Shown: in pieces, positions 52,531-64,000 of the stretch
Layout of the letters: every line of letters begins with the position of its first letter
Numbering within the stretch: the first letter of the stretch is position 1
Source: Tubulanus polymorphus
Lineage: Eukaryota; Nemertea; Palaeonemertea; Tubulaniformes; Tubulanidae
Assembly (NCBI RefSeq): GCF_964204645.1
Contig: NC_134029.1
Span: 21,098,450-21,162,449 of the forward strand
DNA length: 64,000 nt
Direction: 5' to 3'
Position numbers and translations under genes: made by a program
The notes under the pieces: model-generated
The model's database searches: none
Told to the model about the DNA's origin: nothing
Seen by the model: only the letters and a program-made list of their open reading frames with translations

Positions 52531-54882
52531 ATGACTATAAACAATATGCCAGGGTGCAATCAGTCCCAGAACTATGGCATACGCGACGTATGGGACAGCA
52601 ACGTCGAAGAAGAATTCAAGAAAATCAGGAAAATCATTCACAAATACAGTTTCGTCGCGATGGTAAGAGATGATGACGATCATTGGGACCGAAGTTTTTT
52701 TTACGAAATATCAGTTACTGTTTTTCATTACCGCACTAAATACGGACCCAGTTATCCCGACAAATAGCGTGCCTAACAATCAAAATTTAGTTTTCAATGT
52801 ACTTTCGTCTAGATTTTTAGCCCTCTTTATCAGACGATATAATGAACCCTGCTTCAAAATGCAGATTCGATCAATTAAGGTATAATCTATATGTACGTTT
52901 TATTGAATTTAAGAAAAGTATTGGCAAAGGTGGATCCCGGGGGACCAGGGCAAGGGTGGGTCCCAGGGGGACTAGTCAATAATTACTTATGTGCCTTCAG
53001 TACCCTGGTCCCCCACCTTCCAAAAATCGTGGCTCTGCCCTTGATAGCTAGATTTTAATTGAATCTGAGAAGAAATCCAGCATTGATATGTTTGTATACT
53101 AATAGTATACAAACCAATGGTACTAGTGACTAGTGCCACTGACGGATCCTTGCTTGCCATAGATGGAATCCTCTAAGCTCTTGCGTGGTGTCAATGTTAG
53201 GTCGGACACAAATCTGATTAACAAAACTTCCTTTTATTCATAGGACACCGAGTTTCCGGGAGTAGTGGCGCGACCTATCGGCGAATTTCGAAGCACATCC
53301 GAATATCAGTATCAGCTTTTGAAGTGCAATGTTGATTTGTTAAAGATCATCCAAGTAGGTCTGACTTTCATGGACGAAAACGGCGACTCGCCTCAGCCGT
53401 ACTGCACGTGGCAATTTAATTTCAAATTTAGCCTCACGTAAGTATATCATCAACGCATGATTTCGGCACAGAATTCGTCGGATTTTGTGATATATGATTC
53501 TACGTAATTAATGCGCGTTATTTCAGAGAAGATATGTACGCTCAGGACTCCATCGATTTACTGCAAAATTCGGGTATTCAGTTCACGAATCACGCAGAAA
53601 AAGGAATCGACGTGGACCATTTCGCGGAGCTGCTTACGACGTCGGGCATTGTTTTGACCGATAAGATCAAGTGGTTATCATTCCATAGGTAAGTCTATCC
53701 AGTACGCCGCGCTTCCGGGATTTAGAACCGATTAAATGAATCTATGAATTTATGAAAAATCTGGATGTATGGGTGGACTGAAAATCAAAAATATTTGATT
53801 TTGCCATGTTCTTAATCAAACTGTTTCCCTCTTGCAGCGGTTACGATTTTGGATACCTACTGAAATTATTGACTGGTGCTCCACTTCCGAGCGAAGAGTC
53901 CGAGTTTTTCGACTTTTTACGGATCTATTTTCCGAACATCTACGACGTGAAATACTTGATGAAAAGTTGCAAGAATTTAAAAGGCGGTCTACAAGAAGTT
54001 AGTGAACAGTTGGAGGTATGTTAGCCTGCACGGTTGCTTTCCGTCCGAAGCAGGATATTTAAGTGCTGTTTTTAATATTATACGTGAAATTTTTTCAGAT
54101 TCAGAGGATCGGGCCTCAACATCAGGCCGGAAGTGATAGTTTGTTGACGGGGGCTTCGTTCTTTAAGATGAAGGAGGTAAGCTGTGAACCCTTTGAGAAT
54201 AAGAATCACGGAAGTTTGATTTTATCATTGATGATAGTTTAAGTCTCATGAAAATTTTTAGCACACATAAGGGCTCTGATTCAATGAAAACTCCCCTCAA
54301 TTGAAGATATATTTGCAAGACCTCAAATTTCCTCTAAACTCGAGATATGTGATTTTGAGAATGTCCTGAAAACTAACCGCGTAATGGATTCGTTGATGTC
54401 CTGGGTTAACCGTGGCCCGGTTTCATAGACTGAGTATCAATTAAAGTTATCCCTAGGAGTAAATCCTCATTCTGGGTGACACGCAACGGGACAATGAAAA
54501 ACCATGGTTATAACTGACAAATTTCAAAATGTTCCCAGGGACTATTTTCCTTCCATATCTATTAAACCCAGCCGGTATATAATAAGTAAAACAAGGTGGA
54601 TAGCACTTTATAGATTAACTTGTTCATTATTTGAAGTACGAGCTTTCGCCCCTAAATTAAGTAAAGGATATGAATAAAACTATTATTCTTCAGATGTTTT
54701 TCGAAGACAACATCGACGACAATAAGTATTGCGGTCACTTGTACGGATTGGGAACGTCGTACGTTCAGAATGGTTCCGCGTACGAGAACGCGACGTCGAA
54801 TTCGAACCACGGCTACACCGGATCTTCGTCGACCAACAACGTAACGACCAACGGCGACGTCGCGCCGACCTCTTCGAGTTGA
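52531..54882 (+). CDS. CNOT7: CCR4-NOT deadenylase subunit CNOT7/8 (CAF1/POP2)
   Basis: A DEDD-family 3'-5' exoribonuclease that shortens mRNA poly(A) tails within the CCR4-NOT complex. Exons: 52531-52662, 53244-53437, 53527-53688, 53838-54015, 54099-54176 and 54694-54882, joining to 310 residues (human CNOT7 285). Catalytic residues are all present: DTEFPG (Asp45, Glu47), [13 protein letters not shown] (Asp166) and [12 protein letters not shown] (His230, Asp235). Conserved blocks [57 protein letters not shown] and [18 protein letters not shown] match. The C-terminus is longer than the human one, with a Ser/Asn/Thr-rich tail. One gene cannot be assigned to CNOT7 rather than CNOT8, because invertebrates usually have a single ancestor. 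Confidence 0.95.
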
Positions 54883-56297
54883 CGCAATTCGCCGGCTGGC
54901 AAAAATTCTTGAACCGCACGAAAAAATCGAACATCATCCTCAATCGTGGTACGATGATCTACGGCAGTGACACCTATCGGCCGTGTGGTCGATGAAGAAT
55001 CCTACACTACTCTCAGTGAGTCCGTGATATATTTGAAACGTTTGTTGAAAAGCCTGTTATCTGTGATTGTCGACTCTAAAACTAGTCCCTAATCCCAGCT
55101 GCCTTTTATATATACAGTTTTAACAGAGATGAAGAAAAAAACATGTTTATACACTGCGTTATTGATAACCAGGGTCCCTACAACTCCTCGATTCATTTGC
55201 AACTCCTTTTATTTGAGCAAACTGCCAGAAACTCTGTCAATTTTGAGAAATAGGCAATTAGATATTTTAGAAGTTGTACAGTAGACTTCGCCTAAATCAG
55301 AACAGTTGGAACCAGGATTTTTTGTTGCCCTATTAAGCAGTTACAGAATTAGAAGCCGAGTTTGGGTAGCGTAAACGATAGAAATATGCTTACAAAACCA
55401 ATAAATTAACAGTTTACTGAGATAAACAGTACTGATTTAGGAGGAGTTAACTGTAATGTGAATATCAAAGTGATACAGATGCTTCCTTGAAATTTGATAT
55501 ATTCTCCTTTGAAACTCCTTATATCCAGGAAAAACTGATCGGTAGGGACCCTGATAGTGTAAAGTACAGAAAAATTTCATTCTTTAGCAAGTGAAGTAGT
55601 CAGCCAATCTCGAGTCTCATAAAACATTTGCAATTTGAATTGAATTTTACAGGATATTTTATGAACTTTTCATACGAGTATTATTTTAATTTTATACATG
55701 TCTGCGTGTACATTCATTCCTATTACCGTACGCTAGGTTTAAAGTCAGTTCGCAGGACCCTGAATCAGTACTGTATTGCCTTGCTTATCTTGGGATAGCA
55801 TCTATAGATCAAGTGTGATTAAGAGATGGATTTTAGCGTGGTATATATATATAAGGAATATTCAAAACTCTTAAGTCTTAAGCCCAACATGGGGAAACAT
55901 GGAGTCAATCATGGTTGATCTCGGAAACATTGTTTCCCAAAACTATGATTGGCGTAAACGCGCGGAGACAACGAAACACTTTCACATGTTTCTGTTTCCC
56001 GGCGATGTTTGCATTGGGCTTAAGATGCCACGAAAAGTGTAAAGTGCGAGTTAAGCAAGGTTTATTGTATCGAAATCTAGAATCCTATTTGCCTGGTGTT
56101 TGCCTCTTTCCCTTTATTGACGTGTTTATGCTGATGTCTGTAGTGAGTGTTGTGTTACTCTTCTTCATGGACCACATGATTCCAGTGAATAATCTGCCGA
56201 GTTCTAAATCTGTCGTTATCGATTAACGTAAACGTTTTAATTCACTGTATTTTAATAATTAAGACATCATCTAGATTTTTTTCTTAAAAAAAATAAA
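54883..56297 (+). other. 3' UTR of CNOT7
   Basis: No splice-supported exon follows the stop. AATAAA repeats at 56292-56305 mark the likely end. It carries a complete MITE family 1 copy (55170-55553) within the transcribed region. A 103-codon frame at 55915-56226 lacks recognisable features. Confidence 0.5.
55170..55553. mobile_element. MITE family 1, best-preserved copy, in the CNOT7 3' UTR
   Basis: Terminal inverted repeats CAGGGTCCCTAC (left) and GTAGGGACCCTG (right) are perfect over 12 bases. It is 384 bp with no open frame. It shares TTTTGAGAAATAGGCAATTA, ACAGTTGGAACCAGGA and GAGATAAACAGTACTGATTT with the other copies. Confidence 0.8.
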
Positions 56298-57359
56298 TAA
56301 ATAAAGAAACTAGTCTCTGGGTACGCTCTAGAAAAGAGCTATATTAGCCATCCGTATTCGAACTGCGTTGATCTTCCATAATATCATTAGTACATACAGC
56401 GGGATCAATGCACGTATTTTGTACAAGAAAGTTTTTTTGACAATGCTAAGAAAGTCTGTAACGACAAGACTGATAAACTGTCTCTGAATTAGAAACGAAC
56501 ATTTTTCACGATGATGGTATGATAATATACATATGTATCGAGACTGGTTTAATTTTGGTTTTTTTTATGCCCCGAGGGTGCTGTGTCGAGTCAGGAAATA
56601 GGGGGCTTGTTTTTATGTTGTGTAAATAAAGTATAACCTTCTCTGTATTCTTCGTAGCAAAAAAAATCATTTGTCTCTTGGTTTTATACCGTCTCGGAGC
56701 CGTCATTCGTTCTTGCGAATGGTTTTCTGTCGGACAGTCCCTTATTTTGTCTTCGCCTTGGTGACGAGCATCTCCGAATATCATCTTGTAGTGGAACCTC
56801 GTTACAACAAACTTCAGAGGACCAGAAAATATGTTCGTTATTACCTATAGTTTGATTTAGGATGAAATTCTAGGTTACAACCGATGAATTGTTGCAATAT
56901 TTAAGGTCATTATGATAAGGTTCTACTGTATCATAAATCCCAGTAAGTTTTTCCCTCGCCCAGAATCTCTCTTGACCTTCTTGGAACTAAAGATAAAGAT
57001 GTTTCAGCGATGTTAGATATCATATCCTCAATTTGACAAACAAACAATACCGTATTTAGTATTGTACAAACCGAAAACATTTAATTCACAAATTAACAAA
57101 TAGCTTACAACATAAAAATACATGTAGGACATTATTCATAAACGGATTATTTTAATACTATATGCACCATAGCTGGCTAGCAGTCACTAATGGTCCTAGC
57201 AATCACTAATGGTCCTAATGAACTAAATTAAGTAAAATCTAGTAAAATCCATAAGTAAAACATTCTACAAATATAAATTTTTGTAAATTATCTTTTTATC
57301 ACAGTCTTTATATATTAGATGAAATCAATTCAGCAAATGATTAGAATAAATGAGGTAAA
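56298..57359. other. Tail-to-tail spacer of CNOT7 and the DUF4537 gene
   Basis: AT-rich. It holds one pogo-like MITE (56789-56933) and short direct repeats near 57185-57215 (CACTAATGGTCCTA twice). No exon is seen. Confidence 0.45.
56789..56933. mobile_element. Second pogo/mariner-like MITE
   Basis: GTAGTGGAACCTCGTTACAA at the left and GATAAGGTTCTACTGTA at the right are imperfect inverted repeats of the CAGTAGAACCTCGTTA type seen in Tigger-like elements. About 145 bp and non-coding. Confidence 0.6.
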
Positions 57360-60300
57360 TTAAGAATTCCTGCCAGCAGAAATAGAAGAATAGGCTAATG
57401 TGATCGGTTGTTGGGAATCTATGCTGATAGCATGTTCTAGTTTCGTCGGTAGGTTTTCTTTGCTTTTGAAATACATCGTAGCGTTGTTGTAGAAATCTTT
57501 TGACAACCAAAAAACTTGCATCGGCTCGAAATTTTCGCGTCTGAAATTAGGTTAAAAAACATTTTAGATAACTCGGATTTTGATAAGATTCGGGTTTAAT
57601 TCGTTAGAGTTTGGTCTCAGATCTTACTTTTTGCCGTTGCAAAATCTGATGGCGAGTTTGTCAATGGCGATCGTAGATATTCGTCCTGGTAGATAGGTCA
57701 AGGTTTGTTCGTCTGCCACGGCGAGTACTTTATCACCGACGGTTAGCGGATGACGTTTCGTGAACGGCCCGAATATGCACGAGGCCGATTGCTCCGATTC
57801 GCTGCCGTCTGCCCAAACGAGAACGAATTCATTACCGCAATCCAGTCGCTCTTTTACGGAAGCTAGAAATAGAATATACGAACGTAAGTTTAAGATCCTA
57901 CTAATGGATCGGATCACAGCTATGTTAGAGATTCAAGCAGTTGTTGATTCAATTTGGAAATTGAAGTCATGTAAGATAGCTTGGTTGGTTGCGAGTATCA
58001 GTGAGCAAGGAATTCTTAGATGAACTTCTAAAAGAATAAACTATTTTCAACTCATCGAAAATCAGGGATGGGGGTCAAAGCGGTGTGGGCCCCCTATCTT
58101 TTGCCAACATTTTCAAAACCTGGTTTTATACAGCTACACATAACAGTCGCAAATTATTACTGCTCATTTTGTTCTAGGATCACTCTAGATGATCAGAATA
58201 CGACTAGGCCTGAATTTGGGTCCCCAATTCAAAATTCCTGAATCTACTCCTGAAAAAAACTTTGTGCTTAGACTTTAAAGTTTGATAAGTTACTGAAAAA
58301 CCAACACAATAAAATAACAAGACACCTAAATTCGTTCTTTTATAATTTGAAATATTTTTACCTAGATTATAAGCACCAGTGTCGTCGTTCCTAGCGATGA
58401 CCGCTTGACCGATCCATTTCTCTTCGCATTCGACGATGAACTTCACGTCTTTGTCGAATTTCTCCGTCGGTATCTTATAGACGTCTTCGCGCAGCAGATG
58501 AGACTCAATCCCGTCGTAGAAACGCACGAGTAACGATAAATCGGGAAACACGTCAAGGACGACTCCCGGAGCGTAACTGTACGAATATTTCGGATGTAGT
58601 CCGATCACCGTATCTTTTATCTGAAGTGTGAAAATGCAGAATTATTTTCAATTCTGTTAGATATGAGCGATCAGCTATTAGAGGACCTAGTACTCATTAT
58701 TACTTATTACTTATGGATACTTATACAGTAGACTCCGTTCAAGTCTGATCAACTTGGAGATAACCGTTCAACTTGGGTAATTTTTGAAATATTCTTTTGT
58801 GACACTATATGAAATACATAACATCCAACTCGGGTATCACTCAAATCGGACACATTGTTACTGTCCCAAAAGATCCGACTTGAGGGAAGTCGACTGAACT
58901 TGGTCCCAGACTTTCCTGGCAGGGATTCGAACCTGGTTGCATCACTATACTCAGCCACAGCAAAAATGGCTTAATCTAGCAATGCCAGCAGGTGTGAATC
59001 CATGCCTTGGTTCAGAAATCCTGGCGCTGATTCCATAGTCATGACTTGAAGTATGATCGTGGAACTGGCTGCTATTCAACAGAGTTAAAAAGTGAACTTT
59101 GGGTCTAACCTGAGTTTTGTCTCAAGCTTCCACTTCAGAAACTGCCATAATTGTTATGAATGGGATGAAATTTACTACTAAATCAAAAGATTTTCTGTGA
59201 AATACCTGAATAACTTGATCCGCATCATCGGCATCGGCGATTATATCTTCTCTCCAAATCTGTTCCAAATCGTTGCAGGCATCTTCTACCAGGTACAGGT
59301 TATCTTTATATACCTTTGCAATTGTTCCTACGGCGAACAAACAAAAGTAGACGTTATCAAAACTAAATTTCTGCCAAAAAATTTGAGCGTCGTAGCTGTG
59401 GAGGACAGCGACGTGTTTTTACCTCGATAATACCAGCCTTCATCCGACCAGCGTGCTAGCACCTCCTCACCCTCTTTCAGCGGTAGATTCGCAAGTCTCA
59501 TCTCTAACTGTACCGTTGATGTCGGTGTCTCACTGGTTTCATTATCAGCTACTAAAGAAAACATAGGTCAATAACAGTTTTGACCATGGACTTTGTTTTA
59601 GTTCATGGATTCGCCAATTACATTCAATGACTTACTTTTCTTATCTAAATCTCTTTCAGGTGAATTCTTGCTCTTTCTCGACTTTTTCTTGTTTTTCACT
59701 GGGCGTTGTATCCCTTTTGAAGAATCTTTGTCTTTCGTGACGACTTTCGAAGACTCGGCATCTTTTTTCAAGGCGACTTCATCACCGATTTCAGCAACTG
59801 AATCTACTCGCGGTGAACTTTGGTCCGACACCCAATCTTTCGTTCGTTCATCGCGAAACTTCTTACTCGACTTGTTTTCGTTTAAGAGCTTCATAATTTC
59901 AGCCTGAGTTAATTTGTCGGATTCGTTAATTTTCTGGAAGATGTTAATTTAAGGATCTTATTAGAATGCCGTCGAAGAAATCACCGTTCAGGGTCCCTAC
60001 AACTCCTTGATTCCTTCTCCCTACTCTTTCTAAACAGGAAATACTTTTGTGCTTGAACTCTTTTTATTTGAGCAAAACACCCAAAACTTTTAAAAAATTG
60101 CTTCAATTTTGAGAAATTGGCAATTAGAAATGTTGTAGAGTAGACTAAACCTATATCAGTACAGGTTGGGACCTGAGCCAGTTGCACAGTCGTGACTTAA
60201 GTCCAAAAGTGGTCTTAAATCTTAAGACTGGTCTTAAGTTGTTAGATTGGCTATAGAACTAAGTTGGTCTTAGAATGGTCTTAAGTCTCAGCCATGACTA

Positions 60301-63300
60301 TGCAACCAGCCCCAGGATTTTATTTCACCTGATGCCGGTCCAGGAATGACCGATCCAGGATTGACTGATCAGTAGGGACCCTGCTGTTGCATTTAAACGG
60401 TTGTTGAGTTGTTCACTGACCTTTTGATTCTCTTCATACTTTTCCAAGATTTCTTCTTGTTTCTTCAGCAACTTGTGATGTTCTTCGAGTAGTTTCCGTT
60501 CGGTTTGTTCTTGTCTGCGAGCCTGTTCCTCGGCGAAACTTTGTTGAGCTTTAGCCAGCTTTCTGGTTTCTTGGCGAAGTTTCTAATCGGGATTTTTTTA
60601 AGTTTATGAGATAAACCGAACTATGAATTCACAATAAAAGCACATCAATGCGTTAGGTTGATTGTAATTACCTTTTGGCGACGTTCCTGTTTTCGTTGCT
60701 GTTGCTCTAATTCGTGTTGTAATTCATCTAAGCGATTCAGCTGCTCTTTTAATATCTCCAAATGTCTTGGGTCGACCAAAATATCTCTTCGCTTTGACTT
60801 TTTGTGATCTCTCTCTGAAGTCGTCGATTCGTCCGTAATAGATTTCTTGTGCTCTGGCGTCATATCTGATTCCGTATATTCCGATACGCTTGACCGAGCC
60901 TCATTCATTATTCCATCAACTTCACGTCCTCTAGATGATCTGTGTAGAACCAAAACACGTACATGTATACGTCACCAGTTCAAATATATCGAACGTAGTC
61001 TATGTAAAATTCTTTAATCTCGAATACCGTAACTAACGTTTTAATTCATTAATATCGAACGTTAGATCGTTCTTTCATGCGTGCAGCAGTACTGCACAAA
61101 ATCTTGTAAATGAACACAAAACGCGGTTGAATGAGATTTCATAATCTGGGGGGGTATATGAAGTAATAATATGAGATTAGGCCTCTAATTCCCTGTTTTT
61201 CTATGCGGAGATGATGTCATTAATCAGGATTTCATGGATTAATGACTGGCTGATTCACACGGAGCATGAAAATTCCAGTATTTCCTGAGCGATCAGAGAA
61301 TTATATCATAGGCAAGCGCTCGGAAATTACATCACCCTAAAGACATTCGTGATATAAGAATCTTACTTGGTCTTAGTCTTGTTTTTCTGAGGTGCCTTCG
61401 GATTTTTATACGGGTGAATTTCCGTTTTGAAACTGTGGAAAAATCAGAGCAGATTTTGTGGTTGAGTTGAAAGAGATTACTCGCAAAATCATATAAAATC
61501 GGACATGAGTACTCACTTTTCATCATCCGTGTTGTAGGAATCTTTTAAGAACCGAATCGCAAAACTGAATCTTGATTTGCTTATTTTGATTAGCGAATTA
61601 CGGAGTACAGTTGTCTGAAAAATGGAAAACCATTATACGAATTAGACGTCAAACGCTGGTCGAAAAAGTAGCCGAATTTGATGAGACACATACCCTTTGT
61701 CCTGTATAGAAAACAACTGTGTAGAACCTGGTCTGGCCTTGTTCTCTGAATGGCGTGTTCCTGACTATACCTGGTACATAGCATTCCTTATTCGAGTCAA
61801 TATTGACAGCTCTCACTAAGACGTAGTCACCTATCTGAAATACCAATCGATCCACGCTGTTCGTTAACTCTTGTTTAGTGTATGACATCGTGGCTGCTGA
61901 AGTAGCTAGTCTTTCGATCCCCCAAAATACAGAAAATTTAAGCTTAATTTTGGTGTAATCTTCTATTTCTCACATCAGTTTGATATATTTCAAAGTAATT
62001 ATCAGCATTGATAGAACATTGGCATCCACTCTGGTAGGGCAGACGATATTTCATAAGGGGTCAGGTATATAATAGTCACTAAATTGACAAGTAACTCTGG
62101 CATTTGCTCGGCCGAATTTTTATAGACCGTATTTTATAGCTCAAGGGGTGGCTGATTTTCAGGGTTGGATGTGAACATGGAAGGGGTGGTCGCCCCTCTA
62201 AAACCTGTGGTGGAGAACAATGAGAGTAGAATAAGCTTAGAATCAATTGTTTCTGAAATCATGTTTAAATCCTCAAAAGCTTGCAGTAGATATCGTTCAA
62301 TAGTGAAGTCTGTTGCAATCAAATTAGCCAACTGAAAATACGAATGTATTTTTGTTTAGATACCTGTAACATTGGGCAGGCGACCGCTCCACCAGTTGGT
62401 ATAATAAACCTCGACGGTACTACACATTTGCCCATTTTATCAAATTTCACCAGCGCGTGCCTGGTATCCGTACTCTTTATAACAGTCCCTAAAGCGAAGA
62501 TCGTGAAGCCCGTTTTAAGCATGCGAGAATGAATATTATTGAAACCATTTATTTGCAATGTTTCAGTTTACCTGGATAATACAAGCCATCAGTACTATGT
62601 CGAGATACACATGACTGTCCCCGCAATGGATCTACTTTCAATTTGTCACGTTTTGTCGCAGATGTAACATTATTCGTCGGTTTGCTATGATTTTCCTTTC
62701 CCTGAGAAATGAGAGAATGCATACGTTTTATATAGCACGATACGAGAGGTGAAAAAAACCTATTCGAATGTGATGTAAAGCTACGATATGTTGTGACAAA
62801 GGGACAAAATGTAATAGAGTGTTCCCTTAGCGACATCGATATTTGTGATAAACATTACAATGTTGTTTATCTCCTGCCTACATGGCCGCTAATAATGTGT
62901 ACTGCCAGCCAGAAATAACCATAAAGAACATGTACAACCTTTATTATCGGTAATCTAAAAAGTTTTACAATCTACCATCAAGTGAATGTAGATGCACCAA
63001 ACGCTAGACCTGAACCACAAACCCCTGAATACGGATACATACCATGTTTTAGCGACTGTGGTTCACAATATCATCTAACAAACTCAGAACTCAATCAGTA
63101 ACTGTGCTGTAATCATTCCAAATGATTACCGCAAAGTATTATTGAACCGATAAATGAATTATTCAGATTGCGAAGACATGCGTGTTAATGATACGCAAGT
63201 TCTTGATTAGATGGCAGTGTATAATTAGAAAACAAAAAGTGAAATTTTGAATGTTTTTTTTACCTGCGAACTCTCGATTGAAACAGTACTCAGCGTTCCA

Positions 63301-63527
63301 TTTTTATCAGTTAATTTCCGATTCCTCATTTTGCCTGATCCTGTTCGCTGAGATTCGCGATTATTATCTCGACTATCGACGAATTCCTGATTCTTCAATA
63401 TCGGTAAATAACATTTAAATTGTCCGTTGTCAAATAGTGGACGTTCTAATACTGATTTCACAGACTCGATAAGATTTGCCGTCCTTGAAACTCGAATATC
63501 ACACGGTTTTTGTGGTAATCCAAGCAT
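57360..63527 (-). CDS. DUF4537/Tudor-like repeat protein with coiled coil, 14 exons
   Basis: Minus exons: 63527-63264, 62701-62572, 62488-62364, 61834-61694, 61614-61517, 61432-61367, 60939-60672, 60582-60421, 59933-59636, 59551-59423, 59327-59206, 58620-58362, 57862-57628 and 57540-57360. All phases agree over 825 residues. Residues of about 120-253 and 535-820 look like DUF4537 (tandem Tudor-like barrels), as in VWA3A/B and C11orf16: DGLYYPGTVIK, GDYVLVRAVN, CYVPGIVR, VLARWSDEGWYYRGTIAKVY, APGVVLDVFP, LLVRFYDG and YLPGRISTI. Between them, residues 330-440 are a charged coiled coil (KEQLNRLDELQHELEQQQRK), followed by a Lys/Ser-rich disordered stretch. I see no von Willebrand A domain. The function is unknown. 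Tudor-like barrels often bind methylated Lys or Arg, but the aromatic cage is not shown here. The start ATG is the first in the open frame. Confidence 0.8.
58901..58974 (-). repeat. tRNA-derived SINE-like fragment
   Basis: On the minus strand, GTGGCTGAGTATAGTGATGC (A-box-like) is followed by AGGTTCGAATCCCTGCC (near-perfect B-box). The adjoining 58729-58900 stretch carries MITE-like words, so the region is a composite of repeats in an intron. Confidence 0.45.
59989..60383. mobile_element. MITE family 1 copy with nested family 2 insertion
   Basis: The ends are CAGGGTCCCTAC and GTAGGGACCCTG, identical to those at 55170-55553. The body has AATTTTGAGAAATTGGCAAT and GTAGACTAAACCTATATCAG. A family 2 element splits it at 60172-60316. 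It lies in an intron of the DUF4537 gene. Confidence 0.75.
60172..60316. mobile_element. MITE family 2 copy nested in family 1
   Basis: Starts CCTGAGCCAGTTGCACAGTC and ends GACTATGCAACCAGCCCCAGG, inverted repeats of about 20 bases. The core TTGGCTATAGAACTAAGTTG is identical to that at 1841-1966. Confidence 0.75.
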
Positions 63528-64000
63528 TATAAGAGAGGCAGGTTCGTATACATGTATTTAAACAATTTGATACAGAATTCTCACGAAGACTACGTATATG
63601 ACCTGTAAGTCTAAATTTATACTTAAAATGTATATAATACCTGCTGGAATTACGACAAAAACATAAACAGAAACTCCGATTTGCCGTGATCTGAGATCGG
63701 ATATATCGTCTATCCAAAATTATCTAGTGCCGATCAATCAATATGTACATATATATATATATATATATACACATACGCCAATAATGTATTGATTTGTTTT
63801 TAATATCGTAACTTAGCAGGCGTTGTTGAGAGAATAATGATCTATGCATAATGAATAACGACCCCGTTCTCTAGTAGGCGCTCGGTATACGTGCAGTCAT
63901 GTATGACTTCACAACGTAGGACTTCAGTCTTTATTGTAATAAACAACCAGCGCTATACAGCTATTTTATGAAACAGCAGGCGGTACTCAATCCCTGAGAA
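63528..64000. other. Upstream region of the DUF4537 gene
   Basis: No exon is recognised. An AT dinucleotide repeat lies at 63749-63769. The promoter or 5' UTR of the minus-strand gene should be here or beyond the edge. Confidence 0.35.
63749..63769. repeat. AT microsatellite
   Basis: About ten AT units in a row. It is a simple repeat with no other function evident. Confidence 0.8.

Noticed and set aside
55915-56226. 103-codon plus-strand ORF
   Set aside because: It is in the likely CNOT7 3' UTR and has no recognised domain. A hydrophobic stretch near its end could suggest a membrane segment, but nothing else supports a gene.

Overview
This is a gene-dense, intron-rich window of animal nuclear DNA. 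GT-AG introns, spliced reading frames and bilaterian-specific families (pygopus, Shc, Csk, PDGF/VEGF, SLC6) show this. The closest recalled resemblances, the AT-rich non-coding DNA and the many short transposon copies suggest a marine invertebrate, perhaps a lophotrochozoan, but I cannot name a species. I joined exons by hand from splice signals and reading phase. Every complete model closes in frame from start to stop.

Layout. 1-1455 (+): the 3' end of an unrecognised gene, which can end in either of two C-termini. 3557-3982 (-): the last exon of pygopus (PHD finger). 4758-8685 (+): AASDHPPT phosphopantetheinyl transferase. 10429-23194 (+): a 15-exon SLC6 glycine-transporter-like gene with a 3 kb 3' UTR. 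28749-33104 (+): Csk tyrosine kinase. 36007-38261 (-): PGAP2, convergent with Csk. 38927-40293 (+): ZCCHC9, head-to-head with PGAP2. 40611-44136 (-): a secreted PDGF/VEGF-family ligand. 47039-50836 (-): the Shc adaptor. 52531-54882 (+): the CNOT7/8 (CAF1) deadenylase, head-to-head with Shc. 57360-63527 (-): a 14-exon protein with two blocks of DUF4537/Tudor-like domains.

Functional links. Csk, a PDGF/VEGF ligand and Shc all act in receptor or Src-family tyrosine-kinase signalling and lie within about 22 kb. This may be chance. CNOT7 and ZCCHC9 are RNA-related. PGAP2 is a GPI-anchor remodelling factor, AASDHPPT activates carrier proteins, and the SLC6 protein is a plasma-membrane transporter.

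Non-coding DNA. Introns, UTRs and spacers carry several families of short inverted-repeat (MITE-like) elements, two of them nested, plus tRNA-derived SINE-like fragments. Two head-to-head promoter spacers share an identical 15-nt motif that sits in inverted pairs. I saw no CRISPR array, rRNA or intact canonical tRNA gene. No wholly new system is obvious. The best leads are the acidic tail of the PDGF/VEGF ligand, the double Tudor-like protein, the shared promoter motif and the alternative C-termini at the left edge.
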